Source of the DNA: a bacterium
GTDB taxonomy: Bacteria > Armatimonadota > Zipacnadia > Zipacnadales > UBA11051
DNA: 64,000 nt
Direction: 5' to 3'
Assembly (NCBI GenBank): GCA_021372615.1
Contig: JAJFUB010000092.1
Span: forward strand, 1-64,000
Part shown: positions 28,634-37,001 of the stretch, piece by piece
Numbering within the stretch: the stretch's first letter is position 1
Layout: each line of letters starts with the position of its first letter
Notes under the pieces: model-generated
Database searches by the model: none
What the model saw: the letters and a program-made list of their open reading frames with translations, nothing else
Told to the model about the DNA's origin: nothing
Position numbers and translations under genes: made by a program

Positions 28634-31255
28634 ATGACGCGCCATGTCTGGGCCGGGCTCGTACTGGCTGTGGTCTGTGGGCCCGCCCTCGCACAGGAGG
28701 CGGCCAACATGACCGGCCTCAAGTCCCACCCCTGCGCTCTCGTCAACGCCGGAACGCTGGCGTTGCTGCGGGCCAAGGCCGCAGACGCGACCCCGAACGC
28801 TTTTGGGTTCGAGACGGCCGCCATCTGGGCGGAGCTGAAGGCCCGGGCCGACCGGCTTGCCGCGGCGCCGACGTACAGCTACAAGGTGAACTGCCCCGGC
28901 GAGAATCGTGTGACGCTGGATACCTTCGAGTACACACTTTCGGACCAGACCCCGCCGAAGCACGACAAGAGCCCCAACTATCCGCCGTGGACAGCGATGT
29001 TCCAGGAGAACGAGGGGAGCATCACCACCCGCCTGGTCGCCTTCAGCTTTGCGTATCTGGTCACCGGCGCCCCGGAGTACTTCGAGAAGGCCAAGGAGAT
29101 TGCCCTGCACCTGGCCCACTGGGACCAATGGACTGACCCCAGCTACGGAGCCGGGCGCATCAAGGCGTGCCTGGACACCGGCCACTGCATGTACGCCACC
29201 GGGCTGTTCTATGACTGGTGCTACGACCGGCTGACGGAAGCGGAACGGACACTCCTGCGCGAGGCCATCGTCAACAAGGGTATCATCCCCGCGCTGGGCT
29301 ACGTGGACCACTACCCTTCGGACACAAACGGCTACGCGGTCATCACCGCCGGGGCGGGTCTGGCGGCGCTGGCCATCCGCCCGGAGGAGCCGCGGGGGGG
29401 CGAGTTCCTGCAGGCCTGCCTGGACAAGACGCGGGTGTCGCTGGACCACGGCGGCAAGGATGGCGGGATGTTCGAGGGGCCGATGTACGGCACTTACCTG
29501 ATGGACTCCTTCGCACTGTTCTTCGATGGCCTCATCTCGGCGCAGGTCCAGCACGATCTGTTCGATCACCCGTACCTCAAGACGATGGACAAGTACTGCG
29601 TGGGGATGCTGGCGCCGGACACGAGACAGATCCCGTGCTTCTCCGATGGCAGCCCCGGCATCGCCGTCCCCCGGCTCATGAGCATCCTCGCCCAACGCGG
29701 CAGCACTGACGCCGCCTGGTACCTGCAGACCATCGGCGCGGTGAAGCCCGAGAAGATCTACGACTTCATCCGCTTCGACGCAAGCAAGCTCAAGCCGGTG
29801 CAGCCGACCTGGAACCCGTCGGTGGCCTGCCTGGACATCGGCTATGCCTCCTTGCGCGACAGCTTCAATGCCCAGGCCCCGAGCCTGTTCTTCAAGTCCG
29901 GCCCGACGACCAACAGCATCGGCCACAACCACTACGACCACAACGCTTTCGTCATCAGCTATGGCGGGCAGTGGATCATCCCTGACCGCGGCTACCACGA
30001 CTTCTACGCCCCGGCCCGGCGGAAGTTCAGCCTCGGGAGCCTGGGCCACTGCACGGTAGTCCTCGACGCGGATGACGCATACTTCCACGATCAGACCGTT
30101 CCCGCTCCCGGGCATGAGCAGGTCTGCCTGGCCGGAGGACAGATCGTGGACTTCTTCGGCGGCCAGCACTTCGACTTCGTCAAGGGCCGAGCCGGCGACA
30201 CCTACAGCAAGGGCGAGCCGAAAGTGCTGAGCCGGTTCGACCGTAGCATCATCTACCTGAAGCCCGACGCGTTCGTCATCCGCGACCAACTGGCCGCGCC
30301 GCTGCCGCACCGCTTCAGCTTCCTGCTCCATTGCGACGGCAACGGGGACATCGAGCCGGCAGGGGATCACTTCCTCGTGACCCGGGGCAACGCCCAGGTG
30401 TGGGCACAGACGGTCTCCCCCACCCCGACCCAGGCGCACGTCGAGACCTACCCGGGCGCCGAAGGCTACGGCTCCTTCCTGCGGGTGGAGACTGAGCCTA
30501 CGGCGACCGCGGGCTTCGTGACCGTGCTCATTCCCCGGCCGTGGCAGAGCGAGAACTACCTGCGCAATGGCGGCTTCGAGAAGGGCATGGCGGGCTGGGC
30601 TCCCCGGGCGAATGAGGACCTCCCGAACCACAGGATCGAGACCGAGGGTGTCGCCGAGGGCAAGCAGTGCGCCAGTATCGAGAAGAGCGGCTACTACTAC
30701 TCCGACAGGTTCGGGTTGCCCGCAGGGACCGCCGTGACCGCGACGGTGCAGGTGCGCACCACTCCCCTGCCCCAGGGCCAGGGCGCCACGATGACCCTGT
30801 ACTTCTGGCGCGGGGGCAAGGCCTTTGCCAACAAGCGTGTCGGCCCCTTTGCGGACACGGTCTGGACGGAGCACACGCTGACGGCCAAGGTCCCCGAAGG
30901 CACCGAGGAGGCCAGCCTTGCCCTGGAGTTCTTCGCCCCTGGCAAGGGCTCGTTCGACCACGTGCGCCTGAGCACAGACTTGCCGGTGGTCAAGACGATC
31001 GAGCCGCAGGTGAAGCGTCTGGCGGATGAAGTGCTCGACCTCACCACCGGTCAGGACCGCTTCCTGGTGTCGTTTGGCGAGGCCGGCAAGATGCGCGAGG
31101 TGGCGGGGATCAAGAGCGACGGCGAAGCGGCTGTTGTGGCCTTCGTGGGTGGCAAGGTCGTGCGGGGGTTCGTCGTGGGCGGCACGGTCCTGGAGTATCA
31201 AAGCCGGCGGGTCATAGCGCAGGACAAGGCGGGCACGGCGGAGGCGGACCTGTAG
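28634..31255 (+). CDS. Secreted heparinase II/III-like polysaccharide lyase
   Basis: An 873-residue protein with a signal peptide (1-20, ending ALAQ). An alpha/alpha-toroid domain (about 100-400) contains YPPWTAMFQENEGSITTRL, CMYATGLFYDWCYDRLTEAER and the YPSDTNGYAV region. The heparinase II/III-like beta domain (about 410-630) has GHNHYDHNAFVISYGGQWIIPDRGYHDF, with His and Tyr suited to the lyase base/acid role. An inserted carbohydrate-binding-type jelly roll (NGGFEKGMAGWAPR, about 640-790) and a final beta segment follow. It likely cleaves uronic-acid polysaccharides by beta-elimination outside the cell. Confidence 0.85.
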   Translation: MTRHVWAGLVLAVVCGPALAQEAANMTGLKSHPCALVNAGTLALLRAKAADATPNAFGFETAAIWAELKARADRLAAAPTYSYKVNCPGENRVTLDTFEYTLSDQTPPKHDKSPNYPPWTAMFQENEGSITTRLVAFSFAYLVTGAPEYFEKAKEIALHLAHWDQWTDPSYGAGRIKACLDTGHCMYATGLFYDWCYDRLTEAERTLLREAIVNKGIIPALGYVDHYPSDTNGYAVITAGAGLAALAIRPEEPRGGEFLQACLDKTRVSLDHGGKDGGMFEGPMYGTYLMDSFALFFDGLISAQVQHDLFDHPYLKTMDKYCVGMLAPDTRQIPCFSDGSPGIAVPRLMSILAQRGSTDAAWYLQTIGAVKPEKIYDFIRFDASKLKPVQPTWNPSVACLDIGYASLRDSFNAQAPSLFFKSGPTTNSIGHNHYDHNAFVISYGGQWIIPDRGYHDFYAPARRKFSLGSLGHCTVVLDADDAYFHDQTVPAPGHEQVCLAGGQIVDFFGGQHFDFVKGRAGDTYSKGEPKVLSRFDRSIIYLKPDAFVIRDQLAAPLPHRFSFLLHCDGNGDIEPAGDHFLVTRGNAQVWAQTVSPTPTQAHVETYPGAEGYGSFLRVETEPTATAGFVTVLIPRPWQSENYLRNGGFEKGMAGWAPRANEDLPNHRIETEGVAEGKQCASIEKSGYYYSDRFGLPAGTAVTATVQVRTTPLPQGQGATMTLYFWRGGKAFANKRVGPFADTVWTEHTLTAKVPEGTEEASLALEFFAPGKGSFDHVRLSTDLPVVKTIEPQVKRLADEVLDLTTGQDRFLVSFGEAGKMREVAGIKSDGEAAVVAFVGGKVVRGFVVGGTVLEYQSRRVIAQDKAGTAEADL

Positions 31256-31280
31256 GGCACGGTCGCCGCCAGAACCGACG

Positions 31281-31303
31281 AGGCCCGCCATGGTGGCGGG
31301 CCT
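31281..31303 (+). terminator. Terminator after the lyase gene
   Basis: A 10-bp AGGCCCGCCA/TGGCGGGCCT stem with a 3-base loop, 25 bases past the stop codon, followed by TCTGG. Confidence 0.6.
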
Positions 31304-31686
31304 TCTGGCAATAGCCTATCCCAAGAAAGCCGGAACTCGCCCTGACTGTCTAGCTCTTGCCGGTGGGGGTTGGAGATGCTCTCCGTTGGGGGTCGTGACG
31401 GCCTATCCCAGTGTTCACCGACTAACGAGCGGGGCGAGTCCGGCCTGAGGATGTGTTGGTGCTATGCTGTAGCACTCCTTCCTCTCGGAGCCCGGTTGTG
31501 CGACCCGGTCTCAGAGACCTACGGCATGGATTGTCAGGGCGCTACACTCTCTCTGTTCGTCTCGATTCTACCCACCTGCGTTGCGCCCGAAACCTCGCTG
31601 CGAGGGTCGGGCCGGCAGGAGATAAGACGGCGCGAAGCGAAGCACTCTGAGTGACCAATCGTGGGCCAGCGAGCGTGAGGTGAGCC
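31304..31686. other. Non-coding gap with lower GC than its neighbours
   Basis: About 380 bases without a convincing reading frame on either strand. The composition looks less GC-rich than the flanking genes, and several short inverted repeats are present (for example CCGGTTGTGCGACCCGG near 31490). I see no tRNA, known riboswitch or repeat-family member. It may hold the promoter and leader of the zinc-ribbon gene or an unrecognised RNA. Confidence 0.4.
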
Positions 31687-32376
31687 GTGGCACAACTGAC
31701 CTGCAGCAAGTGCAGCCGGGAGCAGCCGGCGACGCCCGGCCTGACGCAGTGCGTGTACTGCGGAGCCGCGCTGACGGAGGCAGAGACGACGCCGGCTGAC
31801 GAGCCCGTACCCCAGGTGTCGGCTTCTCCGGCGGCCCCCACCGTCCCGCCGGCCGCCGAGGAGCCCGTCCCTGAAGGGAAGCGGCGCTGCGAGGGTTGCG
31901 GCGAGGTTCTATACGCGACCGAGCGGCGATGCTGGCGGTGTGGTAGGGAGCTACCGCCGGAGGTCGCCGAGGAGCCTGTCACGGCCGAGCCTGCGCCGCC
32001 TGCGCCGATCCCGGTAGCTGCCCCATCCGCGCTCCCTGCCGCAGCCACACCTCCACCTGTGACGCCGACAGCCGTGCCTGCCCCGCCCCTGGACCCCGCC
32101 GCCCAGGCCCTCGGCATCTGGTCGCTCGTGCTGGCCCTGCTCGGCTTCGTCTGCTGCCCTCCCATCATCCCCAGCATCATCGCCATCGTGCTCGGCGTGA
32201 AGGCGAGGAAGCGTGGGGCTTCGCCCCTGGGGATCGCCGGGATAGTCATCGGGGTCGTCGGCCTGGTGATCTACGTCCCGACGCTGCTGCTCGTTCTCAT
32301 CGGCCTGTTCGCCGCCGGTACCCCCACCCCCGAAGCCACGAGTTGGCTGTGGAGTCTGCCATGTCCCTTCGCATGA
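31687..32376 (+). CDS. Double zinc-ribbon membrane protein with DUF4190-like domain
   Basis: A 229-residue protein with two zinc ribbons, CSKC...CVYC (residues 6-25) and CEGC...CWRC (about 60-80), separated and followed by Pro/Ala/Glu-rich linkers. The C-terminal region has two membrane helices around a KARKRG turn (LGIWSLVLALLGFVCCPPIIPSIIAIVLGVKARKRGASPLGIAGIVIGVVGL), the DUF4190 pattern. The start is GTG 31687 after GAGGTGA. Function unknown. Its 3' end overlaps the next gene by 16 bases in another frame. Confidence 0.72.
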   Translation: MAQLTCSKCSREQPATPGLTQCVYCGAALTEAETTPADEPVPQVSASPAAPTVPPAAEEPVPEGKRRCEGCGEVLYATERRCWRCGRELPPEVAEEPVTAEPAPPAPIPVAAPSALPAAATPPPVTPTAVPAPPLDPAAQALGIWSLVLALLGFVCCPPIIPSIIAIVLGVKARKRGASPLGIAGIVIGVVGLVIYVPTLLLVLIGLFAAGTPTPEATSWLWSLPCPFA

Positions 32377-33419
32377 GGTGCCTGCTTCCTTGCTGTCTGG
32401 CGATGCTCGCGGCCACCGTGGCCTGGACCAGGGAGCCCGGTCCCGCCGCGCACGCCGGGGACGAACATGCTGCCGGTGCGACGCAACTGCTGCCGCGCGA
32501 CGCGGACTGGGCGCCGTTCCGCCTGCTCGAGGGCCAGGCGCAGTACCTCCCCGCTGCCATCCGGGCGACACGGAACCCATCTGAGCTGCGCTGCCGCGCG
32601 CTGTTCACACTCGGCGTGCTCGGCCTGCCAGAGGGCATCACGCCAGTGCGGGCGTGTCTGCACGATCTCGACCGCGCCGTCCGCATGCAGGCGGCCGTAT
32701 CACTGGCGCTGCTCTATCGGGCAGACGGCCTGCCGGGCAGCGCGGTGGCTCTGCGCGAGGGGCCCGCATGGCTCCGCTTCTATGCCCTGTATGGACTGTG
32801 GCGGCTGGACAGCAACCGGTCACGCCAGGCCCTGCGTGACAGCCGCCCCTATCTGTCCGGCTTCCTGCTGCAGACTCTGGACCGGGCGTTGGCAACCCGC
32901 CCCCGCTTCCGCTGCAACAACACGCGCTCCGGCGCGCCTGATGAGAAGCTGCCGGCCTACCGGGTGTGGGATGCAGTCAGCGGCGCCTTCGTGCGCGAGT
33001 GCGACCTGTGGTGGCACAAGGGCGACTACGAGCAGTGCATCCGCGCGCAGTGGACAGCCATCTACTTCGACCCGGAGTACGTGGATCTGTACACCAACAT
33101 CGCGTGGCTGCAGTGGAGCATGGGGCGGCACGCGGAGGCGATCAGCACTTACCGACAGTGCATCGGCACCAACCCGAGGAGCTGGGTCGCGCACCAGTCG
33201 CTGGGCGAGTACTACTGGCGGCACGGCCAGAAGCTCGTGGCCGTGAAGTACCTGCAGCGCGCCGCGGACCTCGGCAGCCCGGCCGTCCCGCGCCGCGCCC
33301 TGGGGCACGCCTACCGTGATCTTGGGCAGGCCGACAACGCGAGGCAGGTGTGGCGGGACATCCTGAAGCTGGACCCTAACGACCCCATCGCGCTGCGGGA
33401 ACTGCAGAGGGCGAAGTAG
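32361..33419 (+). CDS. Secreted TPR/HEAT-like repeat protein
   Basis: A 352-residue protein with a signal-like N-terminus (hydrophobic residues 6-20). A helical repeat section (about 55-170) resembles HEAT units (LGVLGLPEGITPVRACLHDLDRAVRMQAAVSLALLY). Three or four TPR units follow (about 215-345), ending DLGQADNARQVWRDILKLDPNDPIALRELQ. It is probably a periplasmic or membrane-anchored scaffold. ATG 32361 is preferred over upstream TTG 32343 because the signal sequence begins there. It overlaps the preceding gene, suggesting coupling. Confidence 0.72.
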   Translation: MSLRMRCLLPCCLAMLAATVAWTREPGPAAHAGDEHAAGATQLLPRDADWAPFRLLEGQAQYLPAAIRATRNPSELRCRALFTLGVLGLPEGITPVRACLHDLDRAVRMQAAVSLALLYRADGLPGSAVALREGPAWLRFYALYGLWRLDSNRSRQALRDSRPYLSGFLLQTLDRALATRPRFRCNNTRSGAPDEKLPAYRVWDAVSGAFVRECDLWWHKGDYEQCIRAQWTAIYFDPEYVDLYTNIAWLQWSMGRHAEAISTYRQCIGTNPRSWVAHQSLGEYYWRHGQKLVAVKYLQRAADLGSPAVPRRALGHAYRDLGQADNARQVWRDILKLDPNDPIALRELQRAK

Positions 33420-33456
33420 CGCGCACACCTCCTCTCGCGGACGCCGGAGGCGAGTG

Positions 33457-33714
33457 ATGGCGATGAGCCACGGCTTCGGTTGCTTCATTGGGGGCCTGGT
33501 GGGGGCGGTGGTGGGCTTTCTCGTCGGTGTGTTCGGGTATCTGGGGCTCTTCTATCTCATCTTCATGCTACCCAGCGGCACACCCTTCCGCCATATGGAC
33601 CAGGGCGCGATCCCCGTCGTGTTCTTCGGCCCTCTCGGGACCATCGTCGGCGGCGTGGTCGTCGGTCTGGTGGTCCGCAGACGGCTCTCACAACCACCGC
33701 AACAGCCCGGGTAG
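33457..33714 (+). CDS. Small membrane protein of unknown function
   Basis: An 85-residue protein with two glycine-rich membrane helices (about 8-33 and 53-73) and a basic C-terminus (VRRRLSQPPQQ). GGAGG at 33446-33450 lies 6 bases before ATG 33457. It follows the TPR gene after 37 bases. I do not recognise a family. Confidence 0.6.
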   Translation: MAMSHGFGCFIGGLVGAVVGFLVGVFGYLGLFYLIFMLPSGTPFRHMDQGAIPVVFFGPLGTIVGGVVVGLVVRRRLSQPPQQPG

Positions 33715-33919
33715 CGCGCCCCCCATTCCCCGCTCCGTCCACCGGCCATTTGTGTGGCCGTTTGGGCCCCTAACGACCTGCTTTGTACATACTTCCGGAC
33801 GGAAACATGGACTTCGCTGGACCAAGGAGGATTCCCCTTGACTCTGCGACCGGGGAGGGCTAATGTACCCGCACCCCCAGCGGATTGGGAGCTTGACGGC
33901 CTCTCGAGGAGCCTTTTCG

Positions 33920-35944
33920 ATGAACCTCCCTGCAGCCCTGGCCGGTCGTGAAATCGTCAAGCGAGATGGTAGCCGCGCCCCCTTTGATGCCCTCCGCATC
34001 AGGAACGCCATCATCAAGGCCGGGAAGGCCACCGGCGAGTTCAACGAGCAAACGGCCGAGAAGCTCACCCACAAGATTCTGAAGGTCATCCTGCACCGCG
34101 TCTGGACGAGCGAGCCCTCTGTCGAGGACATCCAGGACATTGTCGAACAGGTCCTCATCGAGGCCGACTACCTCGCCACTGCCCGCGCGTACATCGTCTA
34201 CCGCGAACAGCGGCGGCGCGTGCGCGAGGACAAGCGGGCCATGGTGGACGCCGTGTCCTCGGTCAACGAGTATCTGGAGCAGGCCGACTGGCGCGTGCAT
34301 GCCAACGCCAATCAGGGGTACTCGCTGGGCGGGCTGATCCTCAACGTCGCCGGGAAGGTGACTGCCAACTACTGGCTGTCTGAGGTCTACCCGCGCGAGA
34401 TCGGGGAGGCCCACCGCGCCGGGGACTTCCACATCCATGACCTCGACATGCTGGCCGGCTACTGCGCCGGCTGGTCGCTCAAGCAGCTGCTGGTCGAGGG
34501 GTTCAACGGCGTGCAGGGCAAGGTGGAGGCCGGGCCACCGAAGCACCTGTCCAGCGCTGTGGGGCAGATGGTCAACTTCCTGGGCACTCTGCAGAATGAG
34601 TGGGCCGGCGCGCAGGCGTTCAGCTCCTTCGACACCTACCTGGCGCCGTTCGTGCGCAAGGACAACCTGCGCTACGACGAAGTCGTCCAGAGCATCCAGG
34701 AGTTCATCTACAACCTCAACGTCCCATCGCGCTGGGGCACGCAGACGCCCTTCACGAACGTGACGCTGGACTGGACGTGCCCGGACGATTTGCGCGACAC
34801 GCAGCCGATCATCGGCGGCGAGTACATGGACTTCACGTACGGTGAGCTGAGCGAGGAGATGTCGCTCATCAACCGGGCGTTCATTGAGGTCATGACCGCC
34901 GGCGACCGGCGCGGGCGGGTCTTCACCTTCCCCATCCCGACCTACAACATCACCCGCGACTTCGACTGGGACCATCCGAACACCACCCCGCTGTTCGCCA
35001 TGACCGCGCGGTACGGCACGCCCTACTTCCAGAACTTCATCAACTCTGACCTCTCGCCCCACATGGTCCGCTCGATGTGCTGCCGGCTGCAACTGGACCT
35101 CCGGGAACTGCTCAAGCGCGGCAACGGTCTGTTCGGGTCGGCGGAGCAGACCGGTTCGCTCGGCGTCGTCACCATCAACTGTGCGCGGCTGGGCTACCTG
35201 GCGAAGGGTGACAAGGACGCCTTCTACCGCCGGCTGGACATCCTGCTGTGCCTGGCACGGGATAGCCTGGAGATCAAGCGCAAGACGGTGGAGCGCTGCA
35301 TTGGCAACCACCTCCTGCCCTATACGGCGCGCTACCTGGGGACACTGCGCAACCACTTCTCCACCATCGGGATCAACGGGGTCAACGAAGCGATCCTGAA
35401 CTTCACCGACGGCGCGGAGGACATCACGACCGAGGCCGGATACGCCTTCGCCCGCGACCTGCTCGTGCACGTCCGCGAGCGCATGGTGGAGTTCCAGCAA
35501 GAGACCGGGCACCTGTATAACATGGAGGCGACGCCGGCCGAGGGGGCGACCTACCGCTTCGCCCGCGAAGACCGCAAGCGCTTCCCTGACATCATCCAGG
35601 CGGGGCCGGACAACGCGCCGTACTACACCAACTCCACGCAGCTCCCCGTCGGCCATACCGATGACCCGTTCAAGGCGCTCGCCCACCAGGAGGAGTTGCA
35701 GGGCCTGTATACCGGCGGGACGGTGTTCCACCTGTACATGGCCGAGGAGATCAGCAGCCCGACGGCCTGCAAGAACCTGGTGCGGCGGTGCCTGGAGAAG
35801 TTCCGCATCCCGTATCTCACGATCACGCCGACCTTCTCGATCTGCCCGCGCCATGGCTACATCGCCGGGTCGTACGAGTTCTGCCCGCAGTGCGATGAGG
35901 AGTTGCTGTCGAAGAAGATGACGGAGAAGACCGCATCCGGATAG
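33920..35944 (+). CDS. nrdD: Anaerobic ribonucleoside-triphosphate reductase, large part lacking the glycyl-radical tail
   Basis: A 674-residue class III ribonucleotide reductase. An ATP cone (about 8-100) precedes the catalytic barrel with HIHDLDMLAGYCAGWSL (Cys182), SMCCRLQLD (Cys387-388), NCARLGY and TPTFSICPRHGY. A C-terminal zinc site (Cys642, His645, Cys655, Cys658) closes the protein, which then ends at TAG. The RVxGY glycyl-radical loop, normally about 30-40 residues further on in the same chain, is missing and is encoded by the next gene. An upstream in-frame ATG at 33863 is possible, but GGAGG there is only 3 bases away; 33920 has GAGGAG at 8 bases. Confidence 0.93.
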   Translation: MNLPAALAGREIVKRDGSRAPFDALRIRNAIIKAGKATGEFNEQTAEKLTHKILKVILHRVWTSEPSVEDIQDIVEQVLIEADYLATARAYIVYREQRRRVREDKRAMVDAVSSVNEYLEQADWRVHANANQGYSLGGLILNVAGKVTANYWLSEVYPREIGEAHRAGDFHIHDLDMLAGYCAGWSLKQLLVEGFNGVQGKVEAGPPKHLSSAVGQMVNFLGTLQNEWAGAQAFSSFDTYLAPFVRKDNLRYDEVVQSIQEFIYNLNVPSRWGTQTPFTNVTLDWTCPDDLRDTQPIIGGEYMDFTYGELSEEMSLINRAFIEVMTAGDRRGRVFTFPIPTYNITRDFDWDHPNTTPLFAMTARYGTPYFQNFINSDLSPHMVRSMCCRLQLDLRELLKRGNGLFGSAEQTGSLGVVTINCARLGYLAKGDKDAFYRRLDILLCLARDSLEIKRKTVERCIGNHLLPYTARYLGTLRNHFSTIGINGVNEAILNFTDGAEDITTEAGYAFARDLLVHVRERMVEFQQETGHLYNMEATPAEGATYRFAREDRKRFPDIIQAGPDNAPYYTNSTQLPVGHTDDPFKALAHQEELQGLYTGGTVFHLYMAEEISSPTACKNLVRRCLEKFRIPYLTITPTFSICPRHGYIAGSYEFCPQCDEELLSKKMTEKTASG

Positions 35945-36028
35945 CAGGAGCAAAGGGCGTCTAGTCCCGGGATCGCAGCAGGAACCGCACCCTACACCGC
36001 AGAAACAGTCCTGACACGAGGCGAGAAC

Positions 36029-36232
36029 ATGCCCAAGGAAGAACCCCACCTGATCGAGCTGGACGACAAGGAGCGCACGCGCTGCGAAGTCTGGAGCCGC
36101 GTGATGGGCTATTACCGGCCCGTCTCGGCCTGGAATGCCGGCAAGCAGAGCGAGCAGGCCGAGCGACTCACGTTCCGCGAGCCCCCGGCGGCGATGATCG
36201 AACCGACGGGACAGATGAAGCTTGGAGTGTGA
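36029..36232 (+). CDS. Separate glycyl-radical subunit of class III ribonucleotide reductase
   Basis: A 67-residue protein whose core, CEVWSRVMGYYRPVSAWNAG followed by KQSEQAERLTF, is the C-terminal glycyl-radical segment of NrdD. Gly27 is the radical residue, with the YYRPVxxWNxGK signature after it. It has its own GAGG site 7 bases before ATG 36029. It lies in the same frame as nrdD, separated only by the TAG and 28 open codons, so the two were probably one gene. It should dock on NrdD and be activated by NrdG, much as YfiD replaces the damaged end of pyruvate formate-lyase. Readthrough of the amber codon is an alternative. Confidence 0.85.
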   Translation: MPKEEPHLIELDDKERTRCEVWSRVMGYYRPVSAWNAGKQSEQAERLTFREPPAAMIEPTGQMKLGV

Positions 36233-36971
36233 GCCTCCCCCCGCGTCCCCTCTCCCCGCCGGAGAGGCGAGCAAGGCAGCAGCGTTCCGCGTCGGTGGCC
36301 TGATCCCCCTGACCACCGTGGAGTGGGAAGGGCGTCTGGCCGCCGTCGTGTTCGCCCAAGGCTGTCCCTGGCGCTGCCGCTATTGCCACAACACCTCTCT
36401 CGTCCCCCCCAATGGCACGCTGGTCCCCTGGGAAGAGGTCATGGACCTGCTCCACGATCGCGTCGGGTTGGTGGATGGCGTCGTCTTCAGCGGCGGCGAG
36501 CCGACGGCCCAGGCCGCCCTGCCTGACGCCATCGCCGCGGCGGGCGCCCTCGGCTATCAGATCGCCCTGCACACCAATGGTGGCAATCCGAAGCTGCTTG
36601 GCGAGTTACTCGAGTGGGGACTACTCGACTACGTAGCCATGGACGTGAAGGGGCCGTTCAGCCGCTACCATGAGATCACGCGGCGACGCGGCAGCGGGCG
36701 CAAGGCCCAGGAGAGTGTCAGCGCCATCATCCGCTCGGGCGTCGCCTACGAGTTCCGCACGACCTACCACTCGGACTTGCTGAGTGACGACGAAGTGCTC
36801 GACGTGGCGGAGGACCTGGCGTGGCGGGGGGCGACCAGTTACTTCATCCAGCGTTACCGCTGGGAGGGGACGGGCGACATGCCGCTGGCCCTGACACCGA
36901 GCCGGGCGCTGCCGGAGTCCTTGCTGGCGAAGCTGGCGGGGATGTTCGAGCGTTTCGGCGTGCGCAGTTAG
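36222..36971 (+). CDS. nrdG: Anaerobic ribonucleotide reductase activating protein (radical SAM)
   Basis: A 249-residue NrdG-type activase of the longer class. After GGLIPLTTVEWEGRLAAVVFAQG comes the radical-SAM motif CPWRCRYC (C-x3-C-x2-C) binding the [4Fe-4S] cluster, then VVFSGGEPTAQ, the SAM-binding GGE motif, and an LHTNGG strand. It generates the glycyl radical on NrdD, here apparently on a separate small protein. The likely start is TTG 36222, overlapping the small subunit by 11 bases; a start closer to GGLIPL is possible, since the first 22 residues are Pro-rich and not conserved. Confidence 0.9.
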   Translation: MECEPPPASPLPAGEASKAAAFRVGGLIPLTTVEWEGRLAAVVFAQGCPWRCRYCHNTSLVPPNGTLVPWEEVMDLLHDRVGLVDGVVFSGGEPTAQAALPDAIAAAGALGYQIALHTNGGNPKLLGELLEWGLLDYVAMDVKGPFSRYHEITRRRGSGRKAQESVSAIIRSGVAYEFRTTYHSDLLSDDEVLDVAEDLAWRGATSYFIQRYRWEGTGDMPLALTPSRALPESLLAKLAGMFERFGVRS

Positions 36972-37001
36972 CCCCCTCCCCCACCCCCCGACCTCCGCCC
37001 C

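Noticed and set aside
28538-31291. A 917-codon minus-strand frame opposite the lyase gene
   Set aside because: Antisense shadow: no motifs, no ribosome site, and the plus-strand lyase has a signal peptide and recognisable domains.
31370-31654. A 94-codon plus-strand frame in the low-GC gap
   Set aside because: No ribosome site, no recognisable sequence, and amino-acid usage unlike the neighbouring proteins.
35942-35944. Simple pseudogene explanation for nrdD
   Set aside because: The downstream part has its own ribosome site and conserved radical motif, and overlaps nrdG; a decaying gene would not be expected to keep this layout. An assembly error cannot be excluded.
33860-36316. An 818-codon minus-strand frame opposite nrdD
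   Set aside because: Shadow of the ribonucleotide reductase genes, whose motifs are unmistakable on the plus strand.
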